Shown: piece after piece, positions 51,426 through 61,338 of the stretch | Layout of the letters: every line of letters begins with the position of its first letter | Numbering within the stretch: position 1 is the stretch's first letter | Source of the DNA: Pirellulaceae bacterium | GTDB lineage: Bacteria > Planctomycetota > Planctomycetia > Pirellulales > Pirellulaceae | Reading direction: 5' to 3' | Length of the DNA stretch: 64,000 nucleotides | Assembly (NCBI GenBank): GCA_018402565.1 | Contig: JAGYIQ010000004.1 | Coordinates: 372,001 to 436,000 of the forward strand | Translations under genes and position numbers: made by a program | Notes under the pieces: model-generated | What the model was told of the DNA's origin: nothing | Databases searched by the model: none | Seen by the model: only the letters and a program-made list of their open reading frames with translations

Positions 51426-53186
51426 ATGACAACCTCCGATACCGTTTTAGGACGATTTGTCCAACGCATCGCCAGCCAATATCCGCTGGGCCTCCGCGCC
51501 GCAGAGGTGGGGCGAGCAATTCAGCCGGAATCAACGCGGGGCGAGACGAGTGCGACGATCGACTACTCCGCCGTGGCTCGGGTTTTGGAGCAGCATCCGG
51601 AATTGCAACTGGCTGTGACCCGAGTGGTGCAGCACCCCCGGTTTGGCGGGATCAAACTGCGTCAGATGATGGACGCGGATTTGGCAGCGGATTTGGCCGC
51701 CATGGAGCCCGATCTGTTGGCGGGTCTGTTGTACGGGTTTACGCTTCCCGAGGGCCTGTCGACGGCGATCGAAGCCGACGAGTTGGGCCGTTACTGGTTG
51801 CGAACGCTATGGCGGGGCGTCGGCACCCGCATCGCAGCTCGATCGTTGGCGACAGCATCACCTGCGGTGTTCGGGCCGCTGGGCATCCCAGGCAGCGATC
51901 TGTTCTCCGCGGCAATGCTCTTGGACATTGGCCAACTGGTGTTGTTTGCAGAACTCAAGCAAACCTACGCTCGGTTTGTTACCGAAGCGCGGGAGCTGGG
52001 GCACGACCTGTGCCAACTGGAATTGGACTCGCTGGGCTTCGACCATCGAATTCTGACGACGCGTGTCCTTTCACTTTGGCCGATCCATCCCAATCTGATT
52101 CGCCGTGTGAACGAATTCGCGGATGTGGCCGCCGATGTGGCAGCTGCAGCCGAGGGAACGTCGTTGGCTGGGGCTCCGCTTCACAGTCATGTCTTGGTAG
52201 CCGCGGAGTACTTGGCGGAGCTGATCGACGGTGGCCGAGAGGAATTGGCTAGGCCTTTGGTGGCGATCGCGGCAGAGTTCTTCGAATGGGATGCGGCGGA
52301 TCTGGAGCGTTGGATCGGTCAGATTGCCGAGCCGGTGCGGCACTTGGCCAATTGTTTTGGCGTCGATCTGAGCGAGCCGGCAGAGATTTCCGCCAGCCTG
52401 GAGAACGCCTGGCAGGCTCGTTACGACCGAGCGGTGCGGGCCGAGGCCAACACGTCAGGGGGAGGTTTAGGACAACCCGATTCCACGATGGGCGGAGCGA
52501 GTGACTTGTCGGACCAGGCGAGCGGGGCCGCCCCGCTGAGCTGGGAAAACTGCCTGTCCCCGACCGACAGCCTAGGCAGCCGGGGTGGAGCGACGACGGC
52601 CGTGGCCGCAAATGCACGTCCCTCGGCCATGGCGGCGGCGGGACGCCCGGCTCCGATCCGCTGGGAGGAGTCCGCACCCCGGGAGGCCTGGAGCGACTGG
52701 CTGGAGGACCCCGTCTTGCGGGGCCAGATCTCGGCCGCGGTGGAATCCAGTCGCGCGTGTCGGCAGCCACTGAGCATTATCTTGGTGCAGATCGACCAAT
52801 ACGAGTCGCTGATGTTTGGCGCGACCTTGGAGGAGCTGGACCAACTGCAACAGGCGTTGGTCGACGGGATCGGTCGGATCAGTCGTTTGGAGGGTGGCCG
52901 GGTCGTTGAATTGGGCGACGATCGCTTGGGCGTTCTGTTGCCGGGGCTGGATCGGACTGCCGCAAATCGCTGCGGCCAGGAGATTCTGCGGGTGGTCCGC
53001 CAGTGGTCGGGGACTCGGCTGCAGAAGGGCAAAACCGGCTTGTCACTGAGTTTAGGCTGTGCCGCCACGGATGTCCCTGCCCGGAATTTGCAGGCAGAAA
53101 CCCTGATCGAGGCGGCGGCCCGCTGCCTGGAAAGTGTGCGTCGAGCGTCGGGAAACGGGCTGAAATCGATCGATATCTACTATTGA
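51426..53186 (+). CDS. HDOD domain protein with degenerate GGDEF
   Basis: This 586-residue protein has an N-terminal HDOD region (about residues 40-330, with LFSAAMLLDIGQLVLFAELK), a low-complexity linker, and a C-terminal GGDEF-like domain (about residues 430-580). The GGDEF signature is replaced by LGDDRLGVLLP, so diguanylate cyclase activity is unlikely and a binding or regulatory role is inferred. No membrane segment is present. It stands 81 bases upstream of metK. Confidence 0.8.
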   Translation: MTTSDTVLGRFVQRIASQYPLGLRAAEVGRAIQPESTRGETSATIDYSAVARVLEQHPELQLAVTRVVQHPRFGGIKLRQMMDADLAADLAAMEPDLLAGLLYGFTLPEGLSTAIEADELGRYWLRTLWRGVGTRIAARSLATASPAVFGPLGIPGSDLFSAAMLLDIGQLVLFAELKQTYARFVTEARELGHDLCQLELDSLGFDHRILTTRVLSLWPIHPNLIRRVNEFADVAADVAAAAEGTSLAGAPLHSHVLVAAEYLAELIDGGREELARPLVAIAAEFFEWDAADLERWIGQIAEPVRHLANCFGVDLSEPAEISASLENAWQARYDRAVRAEANTSGGGLGQPDSTMGGASDLSDQASGAAPLSWENCLSPTDSLGSRGGATTAVAANARPSAMAAAGRPAPIRWEESAPREAWSDWLEDPVLRGQISAAVESSRACRQPLSIILVQIDQYESLMFGATLEELDQLQQALVDGIGRISRLEGGRVVELGDDRLGVLLPGLDRTAANRCGQEILRVVRQWSGTRLQKGKTGLSLSLGCAATDVPARNLQAETLIEAAARCLESVRRASGNGLKSIDIYY

Positions 53187-53191
53187 ACCCA

Positions 53192-53219
53192 TTGAGATTT
53201 GAGCCAGTTTCTCTAAAAT
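53192..53219 (+). promoter_or_regulatory. metK: Putative promoter of metK
   Basis: TTGAGA (53192-53197) and TAAAAT (53214-53219) are separated by 16 bases, 49 bases before the start. No SAM riboswitch conserved core was recognised in the leader. Confidence 0.4.
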
Positions 53220-53267
53220 GGGGGGTCGTTTTGACACGTCCGTCACCGAAACAGGAGTTGCACCACC

Positions 53268-54440
53268 GTGGGTTCAGGCAAGTATTTATTCACCAGCGAA
53301 TCGGTCAGCATGGGTCACCCCGATAAGCTGGCGGATCAAATTTCCGATAGCGTTTTGGACGCATTTTTGGCCCAAGACCCCAAGAGTCGCGTCGCATGCG
53401 AAACGTTGGTGACCACGGGCTTGGTCGTCGTGGCCGGCGAGATCACCAGCCAGGGGATCATCGATTTTCAACAGGTCGTTCGCGACGCGGTTTGCCGCGC
53501 CGGCTATACCGATGACGCCATGGGCATCAACGGCAAGACCTGCGCCGTGATGGTGACGATCGACAAGCAGAGCCCGGACATTGCCCAGGGCGTGAATGAC
53601 GACGCAACGGCTGGCAAGGAGACTGGGGCGGGCGACCAGGGCCTGATGTTCGGCTTCGCCTGTGACGAGACGCCAGAACTGATGCCGTTGCCGATCATTC
53701 TCTCGCACAAGATCTTGGATCGCTTGGCGGAAGCTCGTCAGACCGGCGAGGTCAAGTGGCTGCGTCCGGACAGCAAGAGCCAAGTCACGATCGAGTACGA
53801 TGGCGTGACGCCGGTACGAATCGACACGGTCGTGGTTTCGACCCAACACAGCCCGGAAGTGACTCAGGAAGAGATCAAGCAGTTCGTGATCGAGAAGTGC
53901 ATCAAGCCACTGCTGCCTGCAGAGTTGGTGACCAGCGAGATCAAATACCACATCAACCCCACTGGCAAGTTTGTCGTTGGCGGCCCTCACGGCGACTGTG
54001 GTTTGACTGGTCGCAAGATCATCGTGGACACCTACGGTGGTTGGGGACGACACGGCGGCGGCGCCTTCAGTGGCAAGGACCCCACAAAGGTCGATCGCAG
54101 CGCCGCTTACATGGCGCGTCACGTTGCCAAGAACATCGTCGCCTCTGGTTTGGCCAATCGCTGCGAAGTCCAATTGGCATACGCCATCGGCGTTAGCCAA
54201 CCGGTCAGCGTGCACGTGGACACGCAGGGCACTGGCAAGATCGATGACGCGGCCATCTGCAAACTGGTCAAGGAAGTATTTCCGCTGAGCCCCGGCGGCA
54301 TCATCAAGTACTTGGACCTGTTGCGTCCGATTTACGCCCCGACCGCGGTCGGTGGCCACTTCGGTCGCGACCTGTTCCCCTGGGAATCGACGGCCAAAGC
54401 TGCTGAACTGTCGGAGAAGGCCGCTGCCTTGACCGCTTGA
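53268..54440 (+). CDS. metK: S-adenosylmethionine synthetase
   Basis: This 390-residue enzyme makes S-adenosylmethionine from methionine and ATP. Signatures: [35 protein letters not shown], and [20 protein letters not shown]. The length is normal. It starts with GTG, with AGGAG ten bases upstream, and ends in a strong terminator. Cytoplasmic. Confidence 0.96.
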   Translation: MGSGKYLFTSESVSMGHPDKLADQISDSVLDAFLAQDPKSRVACETLVTTGLVVVAGEITSQGIIDFQQVVRDAVCRAGYTDDAMGINGKTCAVMVTIDKQSPDIAQGVNDDATAGKETGAGDQGLMFGFACDETPELMPLPIILSHKILDRLAEARQTGEVKWLRPDSKSQVTIEYDGVTPVRIDTVVVSTQHSPEVTQEEIKQFVIEKCIKPLLPAELVTSEIKYHINPTGKFVVGGPHGDCGLTGRKIIVDTYGGWGRHGGGAFSGKDPTKVDRSAAYMARHVAKNIVASGLANRCEVQLAYAIGVSQPVSVHVDTQGTGKIDDAAICKLVKEVFPLSPGGIIKYLDLLRPIYAPTAVGGHFGRDLFPWESTAKAAELSEKAAALTA

Positions 54441-54499
54441 TCAGCGAAGTAACTCTCCGCCTGTAGCAACACAGTCTGCAGTTCTGGGATTTCATGCAA

Positions 54500-54538
54500 A
54501 AGCTTCCTCGGTCGTTTGGACCGGGGAAGCTTTTTTTT
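54500..54538 (+). terminator. Rho-independent terminator of metK
   Basis: A 14-bp stem (AAGCTTCC-T-CGGTC against GACCG-G-GGAAGCTT), a 5-base loop and eight T residues follow the metK gene. It is the strongest intrinsic terminator in the window. Confidence 0.92.
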
Positions 54539-54672
54539 GTGCCGCTCAATGCAGGGCAGACCAGAACAGGACGAGGCCAGGCCAGGGGAGGGCAGGGCAG
54601 GGGAGCGGAGAAGAGGCCAGGGTTGGACCAATGCCGACGCGGCCGAGATTCTCCAATTGCATCACGCAAACT

Positions 54673-54728
54673 GCATCACGCCTGTTGCAACATGCTTGTT
54701 GCATCATGCCTGTTGCAACATGCCAATT
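54673..54728. repeat. Two 28-bp direct repeats
   Basis: GCATCACGCCTGTTGCAACA and GCATCATGCCTGTTGCAACA begin two consecutive 28-base units. Each contains the self-complementary TGTTGCAACA. Confidence 0.75.
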
Positions 54729-54747
54729 GACCGGTGTGACATTTCGT

Positions 54748-55845
54748 TTAATTGGCCTGCAGTTGCATCCAACCCATGTAGGCGAGCCACGACACCAAGA
54801 ACAATACCGTGATTGACAAGAAGAAACAGGCCATCGCCACGATCATCGCCAGAGCGGTGAGGCCCTGCGACTTCCAGTCGGCAGGGAAGAAACCGCGGTG
54901 GGCCCAGCAGATCATACCCAGGTAGAACCCTTGGGCCGTCAGCACTTGCGCGAAGATGCTGATGCGAGCAATGATGGGGGTCGTGAAAGCGGTGACGATC
55001 AAACAGTGCGCGACCACAAATAGGGAAAAGACCATGACTTCCGCAAAGTGATAACCGCAGCGTCTGTGCAGGATCCAGAGGCCCAATGCCAGGGGACAGG
55101 CGAAAGCAAACAGGGCCAAATACGTGTAGGCCTGGGCGATCACCACCAGATACACATCGGCCATGGCCGAGGCCGCGTCGCCAACAATCGAGTCGATGCT
55201 CTCGTATATCGGAGCCTGAGCCGGATCCTGACGGGCCATCGTGATGTTGTTCTCGAGGGACATTCGCACCAAAGGCGCGCTGAACCAGAGGGAACCCAAT
55301 TGGAAGGTGGCCCCCAACAAGAAATAGCTGAGCGGATTGACGTAGGGCTTGCGGCGGCCCCCGACATAGTCACGACACAAGCGACCGGGGTGGGACCATA
55401 AACTCCAGAAAGTCAGCCACAGTCCTTGCTCCCAACTAAAGACGCGAGCGGGCAGTTCACGCAGGATCTCCCAAGTCGACAACCGGCGACTGACGACTTT
55501 CTGGCCGCAGGCCGCGCAATAGGGTCCACTCAAATCGCTTTGGCAGTTCGCGCACTGGGTTATCCCCAGCGACTCGGGTTCCGCTGCACCGGCGACGGAC
55601 AGGGGCGCCACTGCGGAATCGCCATTTGCCGGGTGGGTCTCAAATTCAGGCACATCAAATTCAGGCACAACGGGTTCAGGCACAACGGGTTCAGGCACAA
55701 CGGGTTTAGGCACAACGGGTTCAGGCACAACGGGCTCCGCGAGTGGAATGTTTGGGTTGGCTAGTATAGCCGGGTCGACAGAGGCTGGGGTGGCCGTTGT
55801 AAATATCGCACTTCCAAACGGACCGTACTTCCAACCGGATCGCAC
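54748..55845 (-). CDS. DUF3667-type membrane protein with zinc ribbon
   Basis: This protein has a zinc ribbon CANCQSDLSGPYCAACGQK, then the DUF3667 pattern (LWSHPGRLCRDYVGGRRKPY and VNPLSYFLLGATFQ), and about five membrane helices to the end. The function is unknown. A Pro-rich repeat (EPVVPEPVVPKPVVPEP) precedes the zinc ribbon. The frame is open up to 56226, overlapping the coaE start; codons above 55845 look noncoding (frequent AGG, AGA, CTA, ACA). I therefore give GTG 55845 as a likely start, with low certainty for the exact base. It is divergent from coaE. Confidence 0.72.
   Translation of the reverse strand: MRSGWKYGPFGSAIFTTATPASVDPAILANPNIPLAEPVVPEPVVPKPVVPEPVVPEPVVPEFDVPEFETHPANGDSAVAPLSVAGAAEPESLGITQCANCQSDLSGPYCAACGQKVVSRRLSTWEILRELPARVFSWEQGLWLTFWSLWSHPGRLCRDYVGGRRKPYVNPLSYFLLGATFQLGSLWFSAPLVRMSLENNITMARQDPAQAPIYESIDSIVGDAASAMADVYLVVIAQAYTYLALFAFACPLALGLWILHRRCGYHFAEVMVFSLFVVAHCLIVTAFTTPIIARISIFAQVLTAQGFYLGMICWAHRGFFPADWKSQGLTALAMIVAMACFFLSITVLFLVSWLAYMGWMQLQAN
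55647..55740 (-). repeat. 15-bp minisatellite in the DUF3667 gene
   Basis: Five or six units of a 15-base repeat (GGTTCAGGCACAACG on the + strand) encode Pro-Glu-Pro-Val-Val in the minus-strand frame. Confidence 0.85.
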
Positions 55846-56160
55846 TTCCAAACCGTCAGCAGCTTTCCGCCGTGTTGCTTGGCCGCCGTTGCTGGAGGGT
55901 TGCGAATTGGGGAAAATCAAGGGCCGGACCAGAAAGACTCTTTCCAAGGGCCGACGAAGTGGATTAGAATGGGGGAGTTCTCGCCGCCTCCCCTCGTCGT
56001 TCGTGGTCCAACCAAGTGCGACGCGGTGCTCGTTTGAAATCACGTGAATCGGCAAATACGTGAGTTGGCAATCAAGCGGGTTGCGTGTGCGTGCGGGACT
56101 GGTGGCTGCTAGGCCATCCCCTCCCTTCCCCATCCGACTCGTCCATTCGACCGAACTTTC

Positions 56161-56796
56161 ATGAAGCTGATTGGAATTGTCGGCGGGATTGGCAGTGGCA
56201 AGAGCTTTGTCAGCCGTGCCTTTCAAGACTTAGGAGCCAAGTGGATCGATGCCGATCGTTTGGCTCATGAGGCTTACGCCATGACTGAGGTCCGACAAGC
56301 CGTCCGGGATCGTTGGGGCGAATCGATCCTGGCAGCAGACGGCCAGATCGATCGAGCGGCCATCGCGGCTCGTGTTTTTGCCTCGACCGAACAGGGCGCC
56401 CAAGACCTGGAGTGGTTGGAGTCTTTGTTGCACCCCATCGTTCGCCGGCAATTGGAGCCTCAATTGGCACAGTCTCAATTGGCACAGTGGCGCAGTGACG
56501 GTGGGGTTCCGTTGGTGATCCTGGATGCACCGGTCTTGATCAAGGCCGGTTGGCATGAGTTTTGTGACGAATTGGTCTTTGTGTCGGCCGACGAGGAAAC
56601 TCGGTGGCGACGAGTCCAGCCGCGAGGTTGGACGATCGACCAATGGCGCAGGCGCGAAGCCTTGCAAACTTCGCTGGCGGAAAAACAAGCACTGGCGACG
56701 GTCACGATCGAGAACAACGGCTCCGAGGCAGAAACCCGGCGACAAGTTCGTGATCTGTGGAACCGCTGGGTGGCCACAGCATCCTCGACACGATGA
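56161..56796 (+). CDS. coaE: Dephospho-CoA kinase
   Basis: This 211-residue enzyme catalyses the last step of coenzyme A synthesis. It has the P-loop GIVGGIGSGKS, IDADRLAHE, and LILDAPVLIKAGWHEFCDELV-type sequence. The length is normal. It lies upstream of rho on the same strand, 204 bases away. A short Gln-rich repeat (LAQSQLAQ) is present near residue 104. Confidence 0.93.
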   Translation: MKLIGIVGGIGSGKSFVSRAFQDLGAKWIDADRLAHEAYAMTEVRQAVRDRWGESILAADGQIDRAAIAARVFASTEQGAQDLEWLESLLHPIVRRQLEPQLAQSQLAQWRSDGGVPLVILDAPVLIKAGWHEFCDELVFVSADEETRWRRVQPRGWTIDQWRRREALQTSLAEKQALATVTIENNGSEAETRRQVRDLWNRWVATASSTR

Positions 56797-56884
56797 AACA
56801 TGCTCCGCACACGAAACACACCCGGCACATGCAACATCCCCGGCACATGAAACTCGCGTTGGTCGCTGTGCGGTCAGCCTAGGC

Positions 56885-56995
56885 CTGAACCCAACCCAGC
56901 CGCCTCCCCTGTTCCCTGGCCCTACCTTACCCCGTCCCTTCCCTCCCACCTTCCCCCTTCCTTTTCCCCTCCCGAATTCGTTTCCCCAAGGCAGA
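56885..56995 (+). promoter_or_regulatory. C-rich, G-poor rho leader (putative rut site)
   Basis: About 110 bases of almost only C and T with very few G precede the rho start. Rho binds such unstructured C-rich RNA, and the rho gene is autoregulated through a C-rich leader in Escherichia coli. It is therefore likely that Rho limits its own transcription here. Confidence 0.65.
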
Positions 56996-57000
56996 CGATC

Positions 57001-58749
57001 ATGCCCCCATCCGATTCATCCTCGGCGGAGTCCGACGACCCTCGGCCCGGACTCGATACAACCGATGCCGCTGACACCCCACCGTCCATTCCCGGTCCCG
57101 GTCCTAGTCCGCAGCCGATAGACAGCCGTCCCATCCGGCGTGGTCTGACCGATCGTCGCGGTTCGTCCGACCGCAACGGCGGCACGACTCGCTCGGAGTC
57201 CAACCGCGGGAACTCGCGCGACCAACGTCCACGTGACAACCGCGGTCCGGGTCCCAACCCCCATTTCCGCTCGAACTCGAGCGGCGGCTATCGTTCGAAC
57301 AGTGGTGCTCGCAGCGGGCCACTCAGTTATCGCGGCCCGGCCAGTCACTTGCCGGCGGCGGCCAATCGGCGGCTGAGTGAGATCGAGGCCGCGGGCGAAC
57401 CGCTGTCGCTGTCGGAGCGGATCAGCATCGAGGGGGACCGGGCCAAAGCGGCGGATCGCACGCCGCAGACCGTCGACGGTGTCTCGATTGCTCAACTGCA
57501 TCGTCTGAACACGGAAGAGCTGCGAGCCGTGGCGATCGAAGAGCAGATCGAACGGGTGGAAGACGCTAGTCGGCAACAGCTGATCTATCAGATCATGAAG
57601 CGGCGTTTGAAGGCGCGGGGCTTGTTGTACGGCGAGGGGACCTTGGAGGTCCTGCCAGACGGCTTTGGCTTCCTCCGCAGCGCCAAGAATCATTATCAAA
57701 GTGGCCCGGACGACATCTACGTCTCCCCCAGCCAGATTCGCAAGTTCGGCTTGCGCGACGGCATGATGATCGCGGGGCAGATTCGGCCGCCGAAGGAGAA
57801 CGAGGGTTACTTCGCCTTGCTGCGAGTGGACGCGATCAATTATCGCGATCCGAAAGCGGGCGCGCAAGTCAAACGCTTTGACGAGCTGACCCCCGTGCAC
57901 CCCGATAGTCGGATCCATTTGGAGCACGACCCTCAGGACATGGCCACGCGAATCATCGACATGATGTGCCCGTTGGGATTTGGCCAGCGAGGCTTGATCG
58001 TCAGCCCACCGCGGGCGGGCAAGACCATGTTGATGCAAAAGATGGCCATCGCCATCCAAAAGAACTTTCCGGAAGTCTGCGTCATCATTCTCTTGATCGA
58101 CGAGCGTCCGGAGGAGGTCACCGACATGAAGCGGTCGGCCGTGATCACTGGGCAGTGCGAGGTCATCAGCAGCACGTTTGACGAGTCCCCCGAGCGTCAC
58201 ATTCAGGTGGCGGAAATGGTGGCGACCAAAGCTCGTCGACTCGTGGAATGCGGACTGGACGTCGTGGTGTTGATGGACTCGATCACCCGCTTGGCTCGAG
58301 CTTACAATGCTTCGGTCCCCCAAGGTGGCAAAACCATGTCCGGCGGGCTGGACACCAACGCGATGCAGGCCCCCAAAGCCTTTTTTGGCTCGGCTCGCAA
58401 AGTGGAAGAAGGTGGATCGCTGACGATTGTCGCCACGGCCTTGATCGACACCGGCAGTCGCATGGACGACGTGATCTTCGAGGAGTTTAAAGGAACCGGC
58501 AATATGGAGATCGTCTTGGATCGGCATTTGGCCGATCGACGGATCCTACCGGCCATCGAATTGAACTCCAGTGGGACGCGACGCGAAGAACGCTTGCTGG
58601 AAGCCGAGGAACTGCGGCGGATCAATGCCGTCCGACGTGTGCTCACGGACCTCAGTCCGGCGGACGCGTTGGAGAGCTTGATGAAAAAATTGGCCAAAAC
58701 CAAGACCAATGCCGAATTCCTGATGAGCATCAACCCCGAACGTATGTAA
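57001..58749 (+). CDS. rho: Transcription termination factor Rho with long N-terminal extension
   Basis: This 582-residue hexameric RNA helicase/ATPase terminates transcription. The core has the RNA-binding cold-shock part ([17 protein letters not shown]), the P-loop [12 protein letters not shown] (about residue 337), [13 protein letters not shown], and the Q/R-loop regions ([32 protein letters not shown]). An extension of about 165 residues, rich in Arg, Ser, Gly, Asn and Pro, precedes the core; such extensions occur in many Gram-positive and planctomycete Rho proteins. A C-rich leader lies upstream. It starts a run with ribH and nusB. Confidence 0.96.
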   Translation: MPPSDSSSAESDDPRPGLDTTDAADTPPSIPGPGPSPQPIDSRPIRRGLTDRRGSSDRNGGTTRSESNRGNSRDQRPRDNRGPGPNPHFRSNSSGGYRSNSGARSGPLSYRGPASHLPAAANRRLSEIEAAGEPLSLSERISIEGDRAKAADRTPQTVDGVSIAQLHRLNTEELRAVAIEEQIERVEDASRQQLIYQIMKRRLKARGLLYGEGTLEVLPDGFGFLRSAKNHYQSGPDDIYVSPSQIRKFGLRDGMMIAGQIRPPKENEGYFALLRVDAINYRDPKAGAQVKRFDELTPVHPDSRIHLEHDPQDMATRIIDMMCPLGFGQRGLIVSPPRAGKTMLMQKMAIAIQKNFPEVCVIILLIDERPEEVTDMKRSAVITGQCEVISSTFDESPERHIQVAEMVATKARRLVECGLDVVVLMDSITRLARAYNASVPQGGKTMSGGLDTNAMQAPKAFFGSARKVEEGGSLTIVATALIDTGSRMDDVIFEEFKGTGNMEIVLDRHLADRRILPAIELNSSGTRREERLLEAEELRRINAVRRVLTDLSPADALESLMKKLAKTKTNAEFLMSINPERM

Positions 58750-58759
58750 GGACCCAATC

Positions 58760-59266
58760 GTGCCGCAATTGCTGGACGGAACTTCGATCGATTTGGCGGC
58801 CGCACGTGTCGCGGTGGTGGTGGCTGACTACAATCGCCCCATCACCGACGCCTTGTTGCAGGCCGCCTTGGAGACACTGACGGCCGGCGGCATTGCTTCC
58901 GACCGCGTGGTGGTGGTCCGTGTACCGGGTGCCTGGGAACTGCCACAAGCGGCTCAGCCGTTGGCGTCCTCTGGCTTGGTCCAGGCGATCGTGTGCCTGG
59001 GAGCCGTGATCAAGGGTGAGACCACACACGATCAACATCTCAACCGAGCCATCTCGCTGCGGCTGTGCGAAATGTCCAGTCACTACGAATTGCCGATCGC
59101 CATGGGCGTATTGATGTGCAATGACGTCGAACAAGCTTGGCAACGCAGTGGCGGTGCGATGGGCAACAAAGGCCAAGAGGCCGCCGCTGCCGTCCTAGCC
59201 ATGATCCGCAATCAACTGGCCATCCAGCAATGGGCTCAGACCGTCGCCGACGAGGCAGGAAAATAA
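58760..59266 (+). CDS. ribH: 6,7-dimethyl-8-ribityllumazine synthase
   Basis: This 168-residue enzyme condenses the butanone phosphate from RibB with the pyrimidine diamine in riboflavin synthesis. Signs are VVADYNRPITDALLQAALETL, VVRVPGAWELPQAAQPL, ICLGAVIKGETTHDQHL-type sequence, and GVLMCNDVEQA. It starts with GTG, with AAGGA seven bases upstream, 10 bases after rho. It is normally found beside nusB, as here. ribBA is at 22249. Confidence 0.93.
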   Translation: MPQLLDGTSIDLAAARVAVVVADYNRPITDALLQAALETLTAGGIASDRVVVVRVPGAWELPQAAQPLASSGLVQAIVCLGAVIKGETTHDQHLNRAISLRLCEMSSHYELPIAMGVLMCNDVEQAWQRSGGAMGNKGQEAAAAVLAMIRNQLAIQQWAQTVADEAGK

Positions 59267-59270
59267 CCCC

Positions 59271-59798
59271 ATGTCACGACGCACTCTGGCGCGGCAAGCC
59301 GCCCTGCAAATCTTGTATCAAGATGAATTCAACCCGCAACGCTCGCGGGAATTGGATCGCGAGTACATCCGAGAACAAGTCGAAGAAGATGAAACCCTGA
59401 GTGATTTGGCGTGGTGGTTGATCGACGGAACGCGCAAATACAAAGAGGGCTTGGACCCGGAAATCGAGGCCGCTGCGGAGCACTGGAGTGTCTACCGCAT
59501 GTCAGCCGTTGATCGCAGTTTGATCCGCTTGGCTGCCTTCGAATGCCGCCATGGACAAACGCCCAAAGCAGTGGCCATCGACGAGGCCATCCGCTTGGCC
59601 AAACGCTTCGGCGCGAAAGACTCGCCCGCCTTCGTCAACGGCGTCTTGGATCGTTTGCTATCCGATGAGCCACTGGCCAATGTCGGTGAAAAATCCAACA
59701 AAAAAGGTCCGGCAACGGAGGTTCCGCTGACTCTCACCGAGGGCGGCACCGCGGCCCCTGGTGGCCTACGGCGATTCATCAAGAAAACCACCGATTAG
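59271..59798 (+). CDS. nusB: Transcription antitermination factor NusB
   Basis: This 175-residue RNA-binding helical protein takes part in rRNA transcription antitermination. It shows RRTLARQAALQILYQDEF, SVYRMSAVDRSLIRLAAFE, VAIDEAIRLAKRFGAKDSPAFVNGVLDRL. A C-terminal tail of about 40 residues, with Lys, Thr and Gly, is extra. It starts four bases after ribH and is co-transcribed. Confidence 0.94.
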   Translation: MSRRTLARQAALQILYQDEFNPQRSRELDREYIREQVEEDETLSDLAWWLIDGTRKYKEGLDPEIEAAAEHWSVYRMSAVDRSLIRLAAFECRHGQTPKAVAIDEAIRLAKRFGAKDSPAFVNGVLDRLLSDEPLANVGEKSNKKGPATEVPLTLTEGGTAAPGGLRRFIKKTTD

Positions 59799-59922
59799 CC
59801 ACAAGGTCGACGAGCGACGGACAGTCGGCACTCCCCTCTCGTGTCATCCGCGCCTTTTGTGTTTTTTTTGCTGGGAGGGGGACAAATGTCTCCCCGTCAA
59901 GATTCAGCAACAAAAACCGAGC

Positions 59923-61338
59923 TCAATAAGCGTTCTCGGTCTTGAAGACCACGACGAATGTGCGCAGCAAAATCTGCAAGTCCAACAGAATCGACCATTC
60001 CCGAATGTACTGGTGGTCGTAACGAATGCGTTTTTCCATTTTGTCCAATGTCTCAGTTTCGCCGCGGCAACCGTTGACTTGGGCCAAGCCGGTAATGCCC
60101 GGCTTGACCTTGTGCCGCAGCATATAGCCATCGATCTGACGGCGATAGAACTCATTGTGAGCATTGGCATGCGGCCGTGGCCCGACCAGACTCATGGTGC
60201 CGTTGAGTACATTGAACAGTTGCGGCAGCTCGTCCAGCGAGGTCTTGCGCAACAGCCCACCGATGGGTGTCAAACGGGAGTCGTTCTTGGTGGCTTGCAC
60301 GACCTTCTCGCCGTTTTCGCAGACCTTCATCGAGCGAAACTTCCAGACATCAAACGACTTGCCATCCAAGCCATAACGTTTCTGCTTGAAGAAAATTGGG
60401 CCACGCGATGTCAGCTTGATGGCCGCAGCTATTAGCAGCATGGGCACAGCTGCCAGCAGCAAGGCCAGGGTGCCGGCCGACAGATCGACTGCCCGCTTGA
60501 ACACACCATCCACGCCATAAAACGGATTCTCAAACACACTGACAACCGGCAAACCTTGGACATTGGTCCAGCGAGAATGCATCAATTGGAATACGAAAAC
60601 GTCCGGCACGATGTAAACCGAGGCCGTGGAGTCGGCCAACTCGGCCAAGATCCGCTGGATTCGCGCTTCCGCTCGCATGGGCAGCGTAATAAAAACCACA
60701 TGGACACGGCCGGCTTTGACTTCGGCGATCAAGTCCTCGACTCGGCCCAAAACCTCGGCCTGCTTGTGAATCGCCGCCTGCGTCCGCGCGGCGTCGCGAT
60801 CTTCGTAATAGCCTTGGAACTTGAGATGAAAGGCCTCCGACTTGGAGATCCCTTCCACCAAGTCCAACCCCAGCGGGTTGCAACCGATCACGGCGTAACG
60901 CTTCAAGCCCACACCACGCCGCAACAGCATCCGGCGTATCGCTCGGTAGGCAATCCGAGCATTGAGCGCCAGAATCGGCGTCACGATGCACCAGACCCAT
61001 AACGCCCCGGCTGACAATTCGCGAGTATAGAGACTGTATTGGCCGATCGCCAACAGCAAGATCGTGGTGGCCGTCCACGTCAGGATTGTACAGCCCGCCT
61101 CACGGCCAAACGCCATCGCACTCCAATCGCGATACAGGCCGAAGAACTCGGCCGCGATCATAAACAAACCCAAGGCCACCAGGAATGACAAAAACGTGCT
61201 GTCCGAGTCGTACTGGGGTAGCACCAAGGTCACGTACATGACGCCGTAGCCGATCGCGAAACTATCCAACAAACGGTACACCCACAGACTCCAAGCCTGG
61301 GTCGTCTGCACAGCCGGACGAGATGAAGCAATGTTCAT
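59923..61338 (-). CDS. Polyprenyl glycosylphosphotransferase (exopolysaccharide)
   Basis: This 471-residue membrane enzyme transfers a sugar phosphate, probably from UDP-glucose or UDP-galactose, to a polyprenyl phosphate, the first step of exopolysaccharide or O-antigen assembly. It has four N-terminal helices, a CoA-binding-like middle domain (GLKRYAVIGCNPLGLDLV), a further helix, and the transferase domain: GPIFFKQKRYGLDGKSFDVW, LLRKTSLDELPQLFNVLNG and MSLVGPRP. Convergent with nusB. No other polysaccharide genes are present next to it in the window. Confidence 0.94.
   Translation of the reverse strand: MNIASSRPAVQTTQAWSLWVYRLLDSFAIGYGVMYVTLVLPQYDSDSTFLSFLVALGLFMIAAEFFGLYRDWSAMAFGREAGCTILTWTATTILLLAIGQYSLYTRELSAGALWVWCIVTPILALNARIAYRAIRRMLLRRGVGLKRYAVIGCNPLGLDLVEGISKSEAFHLKFQGYYEDRDAARTQAAIHKQAEVLGRVEDLIAEVKAGRVHVVFITLPMRAEARIQRILAELADSTASVYIVPDVFVFQLMHSRWTNVQGLPVVSVFENPFYGVDGVFKRAVDLSAGTLALLLAAVPMLLIAAAIKLTSRGPIFFKQKRYGLDGKSFDVWKFRSMKVCENGEKVVQATKNDSRLTPIGGLLRKTSLDELPQLFNVLNGTMSLVGPRPHANAHNEFYRRQIDGYMLRHKVKPGITGLAQVNGCRGETETLDKMEKRIRYDHQYIREWSILLDLQILLRTFVVVFKTENAY

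Larger units (their letters stand above)
54441..54747. other. Gap after metK: terminator, G-rich tract and 28-bp repeats
   Basis: After the terminator, 54552-54620 is a G-rich low-complexity tract of GGCAGG/GGCCAGG type. Two 28-base repeats follow (54673-54700 and 54701-54728), with the palindrome TGTTGCAACA in each. No gene is credible. Confidence 0.6.

Noticed and set aside
53187..53267. SAM riboswitch before metK
   Set aside because: The leader is only about 80 bases and lacks a recognisable conserved core.
55846..56226. Long N-terminal extension of the DUF3667 protein
   Set aside because: Codon use here is unlike the rest of the gene, and the far end overlaps the coaE start on the other strand.
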